The notes beneath the pieces were generated by a model. That model saw only the letters and a list, made by a program, of their open reading frames with translations. It had not been told where the DNA came from and did not search any database. Shown piece by piece: positions 44,814 to 54,897 of a stretch of 64,000 nucleotides of DNA. Source of the DNA: Moritella sp. F3. GTDB taxonomy: Bacteria > Pseudomonadota > Gammaproteobacteria > Enterobacterales > Moritellaceae. Within the stretch, counting starts at the first letter, position 1, and each line of letters begins with the position of its first letter. The stretch lies in the NCBI RefSeq assembly GCF_015082335.1, contig NZ_BLRL01000014.1, positions 62,001 to 126,000 of the forward strand. The letters are read 5' to 3'. The position numbers and the translations under genes are program-made.

Positions 44814-46283
44814 ATGGGCACTATTATTTGGGGGAATATTTATCGGTTCATTGAAATAATTTGGCGTCGACGTTATTACTTAGGTGTTTCTATTATATTG
44901 GCCGTTTTAATCTCGTCCTCAGTCAGTATTTTGACCCCTAAACGGTATTCATCTCACACCTCTATCTTGGTTCAAGAAAGTGCATTGCTTAATCCATTTT
45001 TAGAAGATTTATCTGTGTCTTTTAATCTTGAAGATCGAATGGTCGCGTTACGCGTATTAGTACATAGTCGACATATTTTGTTTACGGTTGCAGAGCAAAA
45101 TGGTCTTGTCGACAAAAATAGTGATTATCGTTCACGGGATTTGATTGTTAGTCAACTGTCAGATGCGATCACACTAACCTTGTCTGGGACTGATTTAGTT
45201 ATCATCACACTGCAGTGGGATGTACCGAGTCAAATGGAGTCGATTTTAAATTCTGTTAGCCAATTATTTATTGAAAGTTTAATGGCGCCAAGTCGCGCAT
45301 CGATTGTTTCATCAGAAAAGTTTTTACTTGCGCAGCTCGATCTAAGGCGTGAAAAATTGGTTGTTGCAGAAGGGAAAATGGCGGCCTTTCGTCGTGAGCA
45401 TTTGGGGGTATTACCTGAATTGTTTATTCAAAATAATAAAACCTTATTCTCTATTTATAGGGATATTCGAGACAAAGATATTGAACTATCGGGTGCTTAC
45501 GGACAGTTAAAAAGCTTGAAACTTAAATTAGCTCAAACTAATCCGGTAATTGGTATCGTTGAAGAACAAATCGTATCAGCAGAAGCAAAGCTGTCATTGT
45601 TGAAAGCAAGCTACACGCGCAATCATTCAAAAGTACAATCTGTTGAATTACAGTTAAATAATTTAAAAAATGAACAACAGAAATTACTCAGTAAAAATGT
45701 TGAATTTACCGATGAGCAGTTAAACCAGTTATGGAACCTAGCTTCTGTGGTTGACAGCAGTGATGGAGAGAGTAAAACACCGTCACTATTGCTGTCACAA
45801 CTAGAAAACCTACAAACGGCACAATCACGCGTTATTCAGTTAGAGAACGAAATCGCAATGTTACACAAACAATCGAAGCGTTTGACTAATAATGTAGCAA
45901 TGGAGGCCGATGTGGCAAAGGAGCTTAGTGCGCTAGAGCGGGATCTGTCTGTGAATACTAAACTCTATCATGACCTGCTTAATCGCCATGAAATGGCCAA
46001 GGTAACAGGCGAGTTAGGGCGACATGAAGAATCTGAAAAAATCAAAGTGATCGATAGATCGTTCACTCCTGGTTATCCGACAAACTTAGCCTTGGTTGTA
46101 TATCTCATTTTTGGTCTGGTGGGCGGTATCGGCTGTGGTATTGGTTTGACCGTTGCGGCCGAGTTATTAGACGATACATTGTGGCATATCAGGAAAGTCA
46201 GTGTTTTTGATAATATAAATATCCTGGCGCGATTACCTTCGATTGATTATGAAAAGGACTGCGATAATGAAAATCATGGTTGA
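44814..46283 (+). CDS. Polysaccharide co-polymerase, chain-length determinant (Wzz/SypO type)
   Basis: A 489-residue inner-membrane protein controlling polysaccharide chain length. It has a membrane helix near residues 23-43, a large periplasmic part with long coiled coils (about 180-260 and 310-400), and a second membrane helix near 427-450. The periplasmic start PKRYSSHTSILVQE is the usual Wzz-domain opening. No Walker A or tyrosine-rich tail follows the second helix, so there is no built-in BY-kinase. Its end overlaps the next gene by 17 bases. It corresponds to sypO in the proposed syp-like order. Confidence 0.85.
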   Translation: MGTIIWGNIYRFIEIIWRRRYYLGVSIILAVLISSSVSILTPKRYSSHTSILVQESALLNPFLEDLSVSFNLEDRMVALRVLVHSRHILFTVAEQNGLVDKNSDYRSRDLIVSQLSDAITLTLSGTDLVIITLQWDVPSQMESILNSVSQLFIESLMAPSRASIVSSEKFLLAQLDLRREKLVVAEGKMAAFRREHLGVLPELFIQNNKTLFSIYRDIRDKDIELSGAYGQLKSLKLKLAQTNPVIGIVEEQIVSAEAKLSLLKASYTRNHSKVQSVELQLNNLKNEQQKLLSKNVEFTDEQLNQLWNLASVVDSSDGESKTPSLLLSQLENLQTAQSRVIQLENEIAMLHKQSKRLTNNVAMEADVAKELSALERDLSVNTKLYHDLLNRHEMAKVTGELGRHEESEKIKVIDRSFTPGYPTNLALVVYLIFGLVGGIGCGIGLTVAAELLDDTLWHIRKVSVFDNINILARLPSIDYEKDCDNENHG

Positions 46284-47328
46284 AATAATTCAACACTTAA
46301 AACCGGGCGGGATTGAGAAATTGGTTCTTGATATTATGCGATTACAAGAGCCTGAAGTTGAAGTGTATATTGTTGCATTGGAAGGTGAAGAGTTAGCTTG
46401 TTTGCAGCACTGGCCTGCACTTAAAAGCTATCAAGACCGCCTGATATTTTTGGATAAAGAGCCTGGGTTTAAACTTTCGACAATAAAACGATTAAAAAAA
46501 GTATTAACGAACTTGCGTGCTGACATTATCCATACCCATCATATTGGTCCGCTACTTTATGGTGTGATGGCCACACTACGGCTGCAGAGTATACAACATA
46601 TTCATACTGAGCATGATGCGTGGCATTTACGTGATAATAAGCAATTACAGATGACCAAACTAATGCTGCGCTTGAAACATATCACTTTAGTCGCTGATGC
46701 AGATACTGTTGGGATGCAACTATCGCAAGTACTTGGTCGAGGTGTTAACCCTGTGACTATCTTGAATGGTATTGATACTGAAAAATTCTCACCGAGTTTA
46801 AGTCACTCGCGTTATAAGCATAATACCAGGGTATTTAAGATTGGCTGTGCAGCTAGATTAGTGAAAGAGAAATCACTAGATGTCTTGATAAAATCGATAG
46901 CGAATATTCCTGATGTTGAGCTGTATATTGCTGGTGATGGTCCTGAAAAGCAAAATTTAAATAAATTAGTGCTAGAACTAGACCTATCAACTAAAGTTAA
47001 ATTTATTGGCTATACGGATGATATGGTTGGATTTTATCATCAGTTAGACTTGTTTGTTTTAACCTCCTCTAATGAGGGACTGCCTTTATCAATTTTAGAA
47101 TCACAATCTTGCAACGTCCCAGTTCTCTGTAGCGATGTAGGTGCTGTGCATGAAGGGGTATGCCAGAACACTGGGCATTTAATCAGATTAAATACTGTGA
47201 ATGAATTTCATATCGCGATCCAAGCGCAAATGAAACGTACGAGTGAGTATTACCCACGTGATTTTATAACTAAGCACTTTGATATCAGAATGATGATTAA
47301 GGCTTATAATCAATTAATTAAGGAGTAG
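46267..47328 (+). CDS. Family 4 glycosyltransferase (SypP-like)
   Basis: A 353-residue GT-B enzyme. The start MKIMVEIIQHLKPGGIEKL shows the glycine-rich N-domain loop. The C-terminal domain has IGCAARLVKEKSLDVLI, YIAGDGPEKQNL and the E(x7)E motif in SSNEGLPLSILESQS. I choose this ATG since AAGGA lies 9 bases before it; the open frame begins at an upstream TTG inside the co-polymerase gene. It ends 2 bases before the next gene, so the operon is tightly packed. Donor and acceptor are unknown. Confidence 0.86.
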   Translation: MKIMVEIIQHLKPGGIEKLVLDIMRLQEPEVEVYIVALEGEELACLQHWPALKSYQDRLIFLDKEPGFKLSTIKRLKKVLTNLRADIIHTHHIGPLLYGVMATLRLQSIQHIHTEHDAWHLRDNKQLQMTKLMLRLKHITLVADADTVGMQLSQVLGRGVNPVTILNGIDTEKFSPSLSHSRYKHNTRVFKIGCAARLVKEKSLDVLIKSIANIPDVELYIAGDGPEKQNLNKLVLELDLSTKVKFIGYTDDMVGFYHQLDLFVLTSSNEGLPLSILESQSCNVPVLCSDVGAVHEGVCQNTGHLIRLNTVNEFHIAIQAQMKRTSEYYPRDFITKHFDIRMMIKAYNQLIKE

Positions 47329-47330
47329 CA

Positions 47331-49187
47331 ATGGATTGGCTTCTGTTTGGTTCTATTGTATCGATTAACTTGTTTATTTATCACCATTGGGTCTACCCTA
47401 AGCTGCTGCAATATTATGTAAAACATAAGCAACAAGATGACAAAGTAGATACTTTCGAATCTCGACACTACGCATCTAAAGATGTCGACTCTGCGCTCCC
47501 GAATATAACCATTGTTATGCCTGTTTATAACGAATCTAAGCATTTAGGCGCTAAATTAAGTAACTTACTTATGCTGGATTATCCAGCTGATAAGCTTAAA
47601 ATCGTGCTCGGCTTTGATGGTTGTACGGATGATTCAGTTGCTATTGCTACGGCCTATTTATCACAATACGAAACACACGATATAACAATTGAATTAGATG
47701 TTGCTGAAAAAAATTGCGGTAAAGTACATGTGACAAATAAATTGTTGACCCGGCATCAGTCGACATCAGATATTTTAGTTTTAAGTGATGTGAGTGCGCT
47801 CATCTCGATTGATGCGATGCAAATTTTCGCGCATAGAATGGCCGAGGAGGGGGTTGGCGTTGTGACTGGTGATTATCAACTTTATGAGCATGGTTCTAAA
47901 GGTGAGGCACACTACTGGGACTACCAACGTAACATTCGTAAAGCTGAAAGTATGACTGGCTCAATTATCGGACCACCAGGTGCGTTGTATGCGATTAAAG
48001 CATCTCTGTTCGAACAGATACCAGTTGATACTATTAATGATGATTTTGTTTTTCCAATGTTATTAGTCAGTCGTGGTTACCGGGCTGTGATGGATGAACG
48101 AATTTCTATTATCGAAATGGAAGCAACCAATACGACGAATGATTTTACGCGTAGAACACGCATTGGTGCGGGTAATGTTCAGCAGGCCTTTAGGTTGCGG
48201 GGTCTGTTTTCATCGAAAAGTGGTTTAACTAGTTTTACTTTTTTTAGTGGGAAATTTTTACGTACATTAATGCCATTTAATCTATTAGTGCTATTTGTGC
48301 TGACTTTCTTTTTAACCAATAGTCAGTCTATTTTTGTTGCAAACACCGCTTGGTTTTTGTGGTTGGGACAATGTGGCTTGTACGGTGGTTCGGCCCTCGC
48401 TCTATTATTTGATGCGACACCTGTAAAACAACCTTGGGCCTCATTGTATTATATTGCGACGGGTTATATGGCGAGTTTTTATGGCGGTCTGCGTTACCTT
48501 TTTGGTTTAGATCGTGGCACCTGGATTAAGATCAGCTCAGAGCAGCAAGCAACATCAGATTACCAGAGAAAAAGTGTTGTGATCCCAAAACGTTTCAGCG
48601 ATATCCTTATTTCTATTACAGCACTGATTGTTTTTTTACCACTTGTGCCTTTGGTTGCTTTGGCTATTAAATTAAATTCTAAGGGGCCGGTGTTTTATCG
48701 CCAATTACGTGTGGGTGAAATTAAAAATGAATATGTTGAAGTATTCATGCTAATTAAGTTCAGAACGATGGGCGTTGAGTCAGAGTCTAAGTCTGGCCCT
48801 GTGTGGGCGCAAAAACAAGATTCGAGAGTCACGTCTGTAGGACGGTTCTTACGTAAGACGAGAATAGACGAACTACCACAATTGATTAATGTATTGCTCG
48901 GCGATATGGCTATTGTTGGCCCTCGGCCTGAACGCCCTGTGTTCTGTGGAAAACTAGAAGAAAAGATACCTTATTATTTGGAGCGTACACATGGTGTGAG
49001 ACCTGGTATTACAGGCTTAGCACAGGTATCTCAAGGGGCTGATACGTGCTTAGAGGATGTGCAAAATAAACTCTATTGGGATCACTCATATGCTCTAAAC
49101 CTAACGAGTTTTTCTCGCTGGCTTAAAGCAGATGTAGTGATTATATTAAAAACGTTTTTAACGATGGTGACGTTCAAAGGTAATTAA
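47331..49187 (+). CDS. Fusion: membrane family 2 glycosyltransferase + polyprenyl-phosphate sugar phosphotransferase (SypQ-SypR-like)
   Basis: A 618-residue two-part enzyme. Part one (about 1-400) is a processive-type GT2: an N-terminal membrane helix, [15 protein letters not shown], the donor-site Asp in [10 protein letters not shown], catalytic NDDFVFPM, an [11 protein letters not shown] segment in the QxxRW position, then three hydrophobic segments (about 318-400). Part two (about 420-618) is a WcaJ/SypR-type initiating transferase: the membrane hairpin after [16 protein letters not shown], catalytic DELPQL (about 513), GPRPERP and [10 protein letters not shown]. The single frame is clean, with no stop or frameshift between them. 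In Vibrio syp the adjacent genes sypQ and sypR encode these separately. It is last in the operon. Confidence 0.87.
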   Translation: MDWLLFGSIVSINLFIYHHWVYPKLLQYYVKHKQQDDKVDTFESRHYASKDVDSALPNITIVMPVYNESKHLGAKLSNLLMLDYPADKLKIVLGFDGCTDDSVAIATAYLSQYETHDITIELDVAEKNCGKVHVTNKLLTRHQSTSDILVLSDVSALISIDAMQIFAHRMAEEGVGVVTGDYQLYEHGSKGEAHYWDYQRNIRKAESMTGSIIGPPGALYAIKASLFEQIPVDTINDDFVFPMLLVSRGYRAVMDERISIIEMEATNTTNDFTRRTRIGAGNVQQAFRLRGLFSSKSGLTSFTFFSGKFLRTLMPFNLLVLFVLTFFLTNSQSIFVANTAWFLWLGQCGLYGGSALALLFDATPVKQPWASLYYIATGYMASFYGGLRYLFGLDRGTWIKISSEQQATSDYQRKSVVIPKRFSDILISITALIVFLPLVPLVALAIKLNSKGPVFYRQLRVGEIKNEYVEVFMLIKFRTMGVESESKSGPVWAQKQDSRVTSVGRFLRKTRIDELPQLINVLLGDMAIVGPRPERPVFCGKLEEKIPYYLERTHGVRPGITGLAQVSQGADTCLEDVQNKLYWDHSYALNLTSFSRWLKADVVIILKTFLTMVTFKGN

Positions 49188-49193
49188 TGGTAT

Positions 49194-50567
49194 TTATTGA
49201 GCTGTATCGATAGTATCTTTTGGCATTGGCGGCTCATATTTTCTTATTTGAATGAGCATGCCAAACATCGGGTGATCAAGGTAATGAATTTCACCACTTC
49301 GGATCACGCGTAGTTGCTGCATTGGATAGCTATGTAAGAAAGGCACTACTTTACCTTGTGGTGCTTTATCTACAGCTGCATCCATCGTGGTTATTTCGTT
49401 ATTCAATTCACCTTCCGTGTTTTCGGCAACTTCATCAACAACAAAATCGTTATCGTACTCTAGAGTTGCATCTGCAGATATGATGGCCTTGTTATGGTCA
49501 CTTTGCTTTGGCTCTAGATGTATACCTAGTCGTTCTAACAGATCAATGTTTTCAGCATTAACCGCAACGTCAGACTCTAATGCTTGTTGTTCCCCAACTT
49601 GTCTTGCTGGAATAACTTTACTCCCTTCTTTACGTACAAACAGGTTCGTTTTTGCATAAAGATAATGCTCTAGGTAGATAGTTAATTCACCATCAATTTT
49701 CCAAACCTGTGTTGCTGCTTCATCTATTGCAGCAACAGGTAAGGTGGTTTTTGAAAGATCTAAAACTGCTTTAGCATCGACACTCGTCCCTGCATCTTGT
49801 AGTGCGATAGCGTCACTGATTGATGTGGCGTTATCCAAGTCGATAATCTGTGAGTTATCAGCAATACTATCATCCGAGGCTATTGTTGCAGGTACTATTC
49901 CTGCGACAAGCGGCGCGGCTTGATTTAAAATCGCATCACCGTTTTGTTTGTATTGTTGCTGGTAATTTTGGCCTGCAAACAACCGGATAGGTATGGCTTG
50001 AGTACGATCTTTAGGTTGCATACGCCACGCAGTATGTAAAACGACATTATAATTCGCGTGATCGTTTAGTGCTTTAAATTGCTCAGTAAGTTGTAATTCA
50101 TTCGCTGGCACAATTTGTAGTGCTGGGTCTTGGGCTTTGCTGTTTAAGTTCGCGCCATCAATCACTACACGTGTAGAGCTTATTATATCGTTATCTATAT
50201 CTGGCGTTGCAAAACGAGTGCTGTCACTGTCATCACCAAACACAGGTAAAGTTTCACTATCGTCTATAAGCGTTGGTTGTAAGCCTGTTGTTATTGCCTT
50301 ATTTAAAGTGTCAGCGTTATTAGCATCATGGCTATTTTTATTGATCAAATTAATGTCATTGATGAATAGTGCCATCGGGTCTTTATTTTCTTTAGAGTAC
50401 GTTGGATATAAAGACGGATCCCAATGTTCAATCACTTTAGCTGGATCAATATTGCGGTCGAATAAAATGACTTCTACTTCAAACCAGCGCTCTTCTTCTG
50501 CTGCGCTTACTGCAAATGAACTACCGACAGAGAGACCTACTAATAAACTAATTAACGATTTTTTCAA
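49194..50567 (-). CDS. csiV: CsiV family protein
   Basis: A 457-residue exported protein with a Sec signal (LISLLVGLSVGSSFA, cleavage near VSAAE). Its mature start EEERWFEVEVILFDRN is the hallmark of the CsiV family. In Vibrio cholerae CsiV binds peptidoglycan and is needed for PBP1A/LpoA-driven wall synthesis. The C-terminus keeps RVIRSGEIHYLDHPMFG and a Pro-rich end. This copy is long, with a low-complexity Asp/Ala-rich centre. Its start overlaps the mfd stop by 4 bases, so it is cotranscribed after mfd. It is convergent with the polysaccharide operon, 6 bases apart. Confidence 0.85.
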   Translation of the reverse strand: MKKSLISLLVGLSVGSSFAVSAAEEERWFEVEVILFDRNIDPAKVIEHWDPSLYPTYSKENKDPMALFINDINLINKNSHDANNADTLNKAITTGLQPTLIDDSETLPVFGDDSDSTRFATPDIDNDIISSTRVVIDGANLNSKAQDPALQIVPANELQLTEQFKALNDHANYNVVLHTAWRMQPKDRTQAIPIRLFAGQNYQQQYKQNGDAILNQAAPLVAGIVPATIASDDSIADNSQIIDLDNATSISDAIALQDAGTSVDAKAVLDLSKTTLPVAAIDEAATQVWKIDGELTIYLEHYLYAKTNLFVRKEGSKVIPARQVGEQQALESDVAVNAENIDLLERLGIHLEPKQSDHNKAIISADATLEYDNDFVVDEVAENTEGELNNEITTMDAAVDKAPQGKVVPFLHSYPMQQLRVIRSGEIHYLDHPMFGMLIQIRKYEPPMPKDTIDTAQ

Positions 50568-53500
50568 CGTTTAACTCCTGCAATCTTATTTTTTGCAAAT
50601 TCAACTAGCATTGATTCGACTAGTTGTACTCGATCTTTTGCATCCGGTGATTTGATTGCAAACTTCAATTTTGATGGTCCATCCATGCTATAAACACGAG
50701 GCTGCTGTTGGATAAGGCGGATAAGATAACTCACATCAACCTGATTATCTTCGCCAAAGCTAATATAGCCACCAGCGGGACCTATTTCAAGTCGTTTAAT
50801 GCCTAAAGGTGCCGCCTGGAGCTTTAACTCAGTTTGACGGATTAAATTTTTAGCATTGTCGGGTAATAAACCAAAGCGATCAATAAGCTCGACTTGAACC
50901 TCACGTAATTGGTTTTCACTTTGACAGCTAGCGATACGTTTATAGATAGACAAGCGCATATTAACATCATGAATGTAATCATCGGGCAATAGTGCTGGCA
51001 CCCGCAGTTCAATTTCAGTCTGACTCTTTAATGCTTCTTCAAGCGAAATAGACTTGCCTTCTTTAATACTTTTCACTGCTTGGTCGAGCATATCCATATA
51101 CAGCGAGAAACCAATAGAGCTAATTTGACCACTTTGCTCATCACCCAGTAGTTCACCTGCACCACGGATCTCAAGATCGTGTGTAGCTAATGTGAAGCCG
51201 GCGCCTAAGTCTTCTAATGAGGCAATGGCTTCAAGACGCTTTTTCGCGTCGCTGGTAATACGTTTTGGATGCGGCGTTAATAAGTAAGCATATGCTTGGT
51301 GATGGGAACGACCAACACGGCCACGTAATTGGTGTAACTGCGCTAAACCTAAATTATCAGCGCGATCCATAATGATGGTATTTGCTGTTGGAATATCAAT
51401 ACCTGTTTCAATAATCGTCGTACACACTAATACATTAAAGCGCTGATGGTAGAAGTCAGACATTACTGATTCTAATTCACGCTCTGCCATCTGTCCATGC
51501 GCCGCTATAACACGTGCCTCTGGTATCAGTTGCGCGATAGCCTCGGCAGTTTTATCGATAGAATCTACATTGTTATGTAAGAAGTAAACTTGTCCACCAC
51601 GCATGATCTCACGCATGATGGCTTCTTTGACTACATTGTCGTCATATTGGCGCACGAATGTTTTCACGGCTAAACGTTTTGCTGGTGGCGTTGCGATAAT
51701 CGAAAGATCGCGCATGCCATTCATCGCCATATTTAAGGTTATTGGGATCGGCGTCGCTGTTAACGTCAAAATATCGATATCGGCACGCAAGGCTTTTACT
51801 TTTTCTTTTTGACGGACACCAAAGCGATGTTCTTCATCAATGATAAGTAAACCAAGATCAGAAAATTCAATTTTATTACTGAGTAATTTATGGGTGCCAA
51901 TTAATAAATCAACTTTGCCATTTTTCACATCTTCTAAAATAAGTTTCTGTTCTTTGGCGGTTTTAAAACGTGAGATAACTTCGACACGAACTGGCCAGTT
52001 CGCGAAACGATCTTTGAAGTTTTCGAAATGCTGTTGTGCAAGTAGCGTTGTCGGCACAAGCACGGCAACTTGTTTATCATTCATGATTGACATGAAGGCT
52101 GCACGCATCGCCACTTCTGTTTTACCAAAGCCCACATCACCGCAAACGAGTCTGTCCATGGTTTTGTCTTGACGCATATCATCCATGACGGCTTGAATGG
52201 CTGTTTTCTGATCGTCAGTTTCTTCGTATGGAAAACCATCTGCAAACGCAAGGTATGATTCTTTATCGCATTTATACTGGAATCCACTTTTAGCTGCACG
52301 TTGTGCATAGATATCCAATAATTCTGCAGCGACGTCACGTACTCGTTCCATTGCTTTAGTTTTGGATTTTTCCCAACTATCACTACCGAGTTTATGTAGT
52401 GGGGCTGATGCTTCACCGGCACCGCTATAGCGGCTGATAAGGTGCAACGCTGAAACAGGTACATAAAGTTTCGCGGCATTGGCGTACTCAAGGGTTAAAA
52501 ACTCAGTCGCCATACCTGCATTTTCGATGATCTGTAAACCGAGATAACGACCAACACCGTGTTCGATATGCACAACTGGTTGACCTATGCTTAACTCGGT
52601 CAGGTTTCTGACTAGAGCATCATTATTTGCCTGTACTTTTTTATCGGTGCGGCGGCGTTGTATTATTTTGTGACCAAGTAATTCGTTTTCACAAATAATC
52701 GCGATGTTTAAATCGTCAATAATAAAACTGTTTTCACACTGGCTAACCCAAATACCAACCGCAGGTTTAGCTTTCAGGAATTTAGCGATAGTCGTAATGG
52801 CTTTAGGTTTTAACTTGGTCTTTTCAAGTAGCTCTAATAGCGTTTCACGACGACCTTCCGATTCGACACTGAAGATTACTTTTCCGTCAAAGTCTTCGAT
52901 AAAGGCAAGTAATGGCGCTAGCGGTAATTTTTTCTGATGATTAACTGATATTTCAGGTAAGCGGCTAAAACTTAAGTTGGTATTACCGGCTTTCTCACTC
53001 AGTGTTTCAAGACCTAGACTTACTTTACTGTACTGACCAAGCGACTGGAATAGTTCAGAAACGGGTAAGTAGAGTGCACTTGGCTTCAGTAATGGACGTT
53101 GAATGTCATGACGGCGGTCTTCGTAGCGTTTTTCAACGTCTTTGAAGAAAGCGTCTGATGCATTGTGTAGGTCCCCGACTTGCGCAATAGTAAGTTGCTT
53201 GGGTAAATAATCAAATAGCGTTGCGGTTTCGGTTAAAAATAATGGGTGGTAATACTCAATACCGGTTGGTAAGAAACCCTTGCTAACTTGCTGGTAAATC
53301 GATTCAGCTTCGCGGGAAGGCGTGAATAATGCTCTAAATTGCTGACGGAATAATTCTATTGCTTTATCGTCAGTTGGGAATTCGTGAGCGGGTAATAAGT
53401 TAATTGCTTTAAGGGAGCCTTCCGAACGCTGCGTTTCGGTATTAAAACCGCGAATATCTTCGACTTCGTCATCAAAAAAGTCAATTCGAAATGGTGAACT

Positions 53501-54040
53501 GCTGCCCATTGGATAAAGATCGAGAATAGATCCACGTGCAGAGTATTCACCATGTTCTAATACTTGCTCTACAGCATTGTAGCCACTGGTCTCTAAACGC
53601 TGGCGCATTTCATGCATATCGATCTTGTCGCCAGTTTTAACGATTAAACTATGTTGCGCTAAAAAACTAACTGGCGCGATACGTTGCATTAACGTACTTA
53701 CAGATACAATGATCAGGCCACTGGTTGTTTGTTGAAAACGGTGCAGAGCATGAATACGCTGTGAGATAATATCTTGATGTGGTGAAAAGTTATCATACGG
53801 TAATGTTTCCCAATCAGGGAAGGTGATTAATGGTTTATCATCACCTAAGAAGTTGCGTACTTCTTGTTCTAATTTTAATGCACTTGGCGTATCTGCGACA
53901 ACCGCAAGGATCGGGGATTTCGTTTGTAAGCACAGTTCTGCAAGTGTGAATGCAAGGCTACTGCCGACAAGATTACCGTAGGCGATCTTATCGCCTTGTT
54001 TTTTCGGTAAGGGTAGAGAGAGAATAGCTGTTGATTTCAT
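50564..54040 (-). CDS. mfd: Transcription-repair coupling factor Mfd
   Basis: An ATP-dependent translocase that removes RNA polymerase stalled at DNA lesions and recruits UvrA. The 1158 residues (E. coli 1148) have the UvrB-like N-terminal domains (WETLPYDNFSPHQDI), and the RNA-polymerase-interacting domain is around PVVHIEHGVGRYLGL. The motor has Walker A CGDVGFGKTEVA (about 637), DEEH box LLIIDEEHRFG, the TATPIPITLNMA motif and the GIDIPTAN / RGRVGRSHHQAYAYLL helicase motifs. The TRCF C-terminal domain follows. csiV overlaps its end by 4 bases. Confidence 0.95.
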   Translation of the reverse strand: MKSTAILSLPLPKKQGDKIAYGNLVGSSLAFTLAELCLQTKSPILAVVADTPSALKLEQEVRNFLGDDKPLITFPDWETLPYDNFSPHQDIISQRIHALHRFQQTTSGLIIVSVSTLMQRIAPVSFLAQHSLIVKTGDKIDMHEMRQRLETSGYNAVEQVLEHGEYSARGSILDLYPMGSSSPFRIDFFDDEVEDIRGFNTETQRSEGSLKAINLLPAHEFPTDDKAIELFRQQFRALFTPSREAESIYQQVSKGFLPTGIEYYHPLFLTETATLFDYLPKQLTIAQVGDLHNASDAFFKDVEKRYEDRRHDIQRPLLKPSALYLPVSELFQSLGQYSKVSLGLETLSEKAGNTNLSFSRLPEISVNHQKKLPLAPLLAFIEDFDGKVIFSVESEGRRETLLELLEKTKLKPKAITTIAKFLKAKPAVGIWVSQCENSFIIDDLNIAIICENELLGHKIIQRRRTDKKVQANNDALVRNLTELSIGQPVVHIEHGVGRYLGLQIIENAGMATEFLTLEYANAAKLYVPVSALHLISRYSGAGEASAPLHKLGSDSWEKSKTKAMERVRDVAAELLDIYAQRAAKSGFQYKCDKESYLAFADGFPYEETDDQKTAIQAVMDDMRQDKTMDRLVCGDVGFGKTEVAMRAAFMSIMNDKQVAVLVPTTLLAQQHFENFKDRFANWPVRVEVISRFKTAKEQKLILEDVKNGKVDLLIGTHKLLSNKIEFSDLGLLIIDEEHRFGVRQKEKVKALRADIDILTLTATPIPITLNMAMNGMRDLSIIATPPAKRLAVKTFVRQYDDNVVKEAIMREIMRGGQVYFLHNNVDSIDKTAEAIAQLIPEARVIAAHGQMAERELESVMSDFYHQRFNVLVCTTIIETGIDIPTANTIIMDRADNLGLAQLHQLRGRVGRSHHQAYAYLLTPHPKRITSDAKKRLEAIASLEDLGAGFTLATHDLEIRGAGELLGDEQSGQISSIGFSLYMDMLDQAVKSIKEGKSISLEEALKSQTEIELRVPALLPDDYIHDVNMRLSIYKRIASCQSENQLREVQVELIDRFGLLPDNAKNLIRQTELKLQAAPLGIKRLEIGPAGGYISFGEDNQVDVSYLIRLIQQQPRVYSMDGPSKLKFAIKSPDAKDRVQLVESMLVEFAKNKIAGVKR

Positions 54041-54077
54041 AATGTCAGTAATCTAATCGTCATAAGTAAGGAATGAG

Positions 54078-54680
54078 TTAAGGAATCAGTTGTTGATCAT
54101 CTTGCAGATCTTGTTGCTGGCGTTGTTCAGCGCGTTGTTTCAATTGTAACTGTTGAATACGTAATGTGGCACGTATTAATATTTCTCGGTCGATATCGCG
54201 GATACGCGTATATGATGCAGTGTATTCAATTAGTGTGTTATCTGATTCTTGTTCTTCACGTGCAGAGATAGTGCCATAGCAGTATATAGCAGAAGAATCA
54301 TTAGGTAAGAATATCTTAATACGCACAGCTTGCTCTAATGCTAAATCACCATGGGCTAAAAACTTAACTTCACCAGCCCCAAATACGCTTGTATTAAAAC
54401 GTGATTCTGGGTGATCTTGTTGCGCTAACACATAGCCCATAATTAAGTTTATTTTGTTATTTTGCATCTGTAAAAAATCAGCCAATGCGTCGGCTTGTTC
54501 ACCTATATTACGGATTGAACGTAGCGCGGTGCTGTCGATTTCGGCAACATCATTGGCCATTTTAAATGGGATTGGCATTTCATTTTCTAACGCCAGTCGA
54601 GATGTAGGCACTTTATCAATCGAAACCGGTTCAATATTGACAGATAAACTGTGTTTAATAGAAAAATATTGTTGAGTCAT
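54078..54680 (-). CDS. PilZ-like protein (PlzB-type)
   Basis: A 200-residue protein whose C-terminal part (VKFLAHGDLALEQAVRIKIFLP, then YTRIRDIDREILIRATLRIQ) resembles a PilZ barrel end. The classic c-di-GMP motif RxxxR with D/NxSxxG is not seen, so binding of the nucleotide is doubtful. From memory, V. cholerae has plzB between mfd and lolCDE at the same position, which supports the family. The C-terminus is a Gln/Arg-rich coiled segment (QLKQRAEQRQQQ). It lies 37 bases upstream of mfd on the same strand and may be cotranscribed. Confidence 0.6.
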   Translation of the reverse strand: MTQQYFSIKHSLSVNIEPVSIDKVPTSRLALENEMPIPFKMANDVAEIDSTALRSIRNIGEQADALADFLQMQNNKINLIMGYVLAQQDHPESRFNTSVFGAGEVKFLAHGDLALEQAVRIKIFLPNDSSAIYCYGTISAREEQESDNTLIEYTASYTRIRDIDREILIRATLRIQQLQLKQRAEQRQQQDLQDDQQLIP

Positions 54681-54897
54681 TCGCCGTTATCCTTTTCTAG
54701 ATAGCTAACGAATCATTGTGGCATATTAATTTTTATTTTTCATGTTTAGTTTGTTGGATTTCGCTTTCAAGGCGCTGTTTTCAACGAGAATAAGCAATCG
54801 CTCACAAGTTAGCGTTAAGACATGATTTTACTTGCTCATTAGTGGTCATGGCTCTAGAATGAAAGGCAGTTTTTAGCAAGGTCTTCTTAATCTATTT

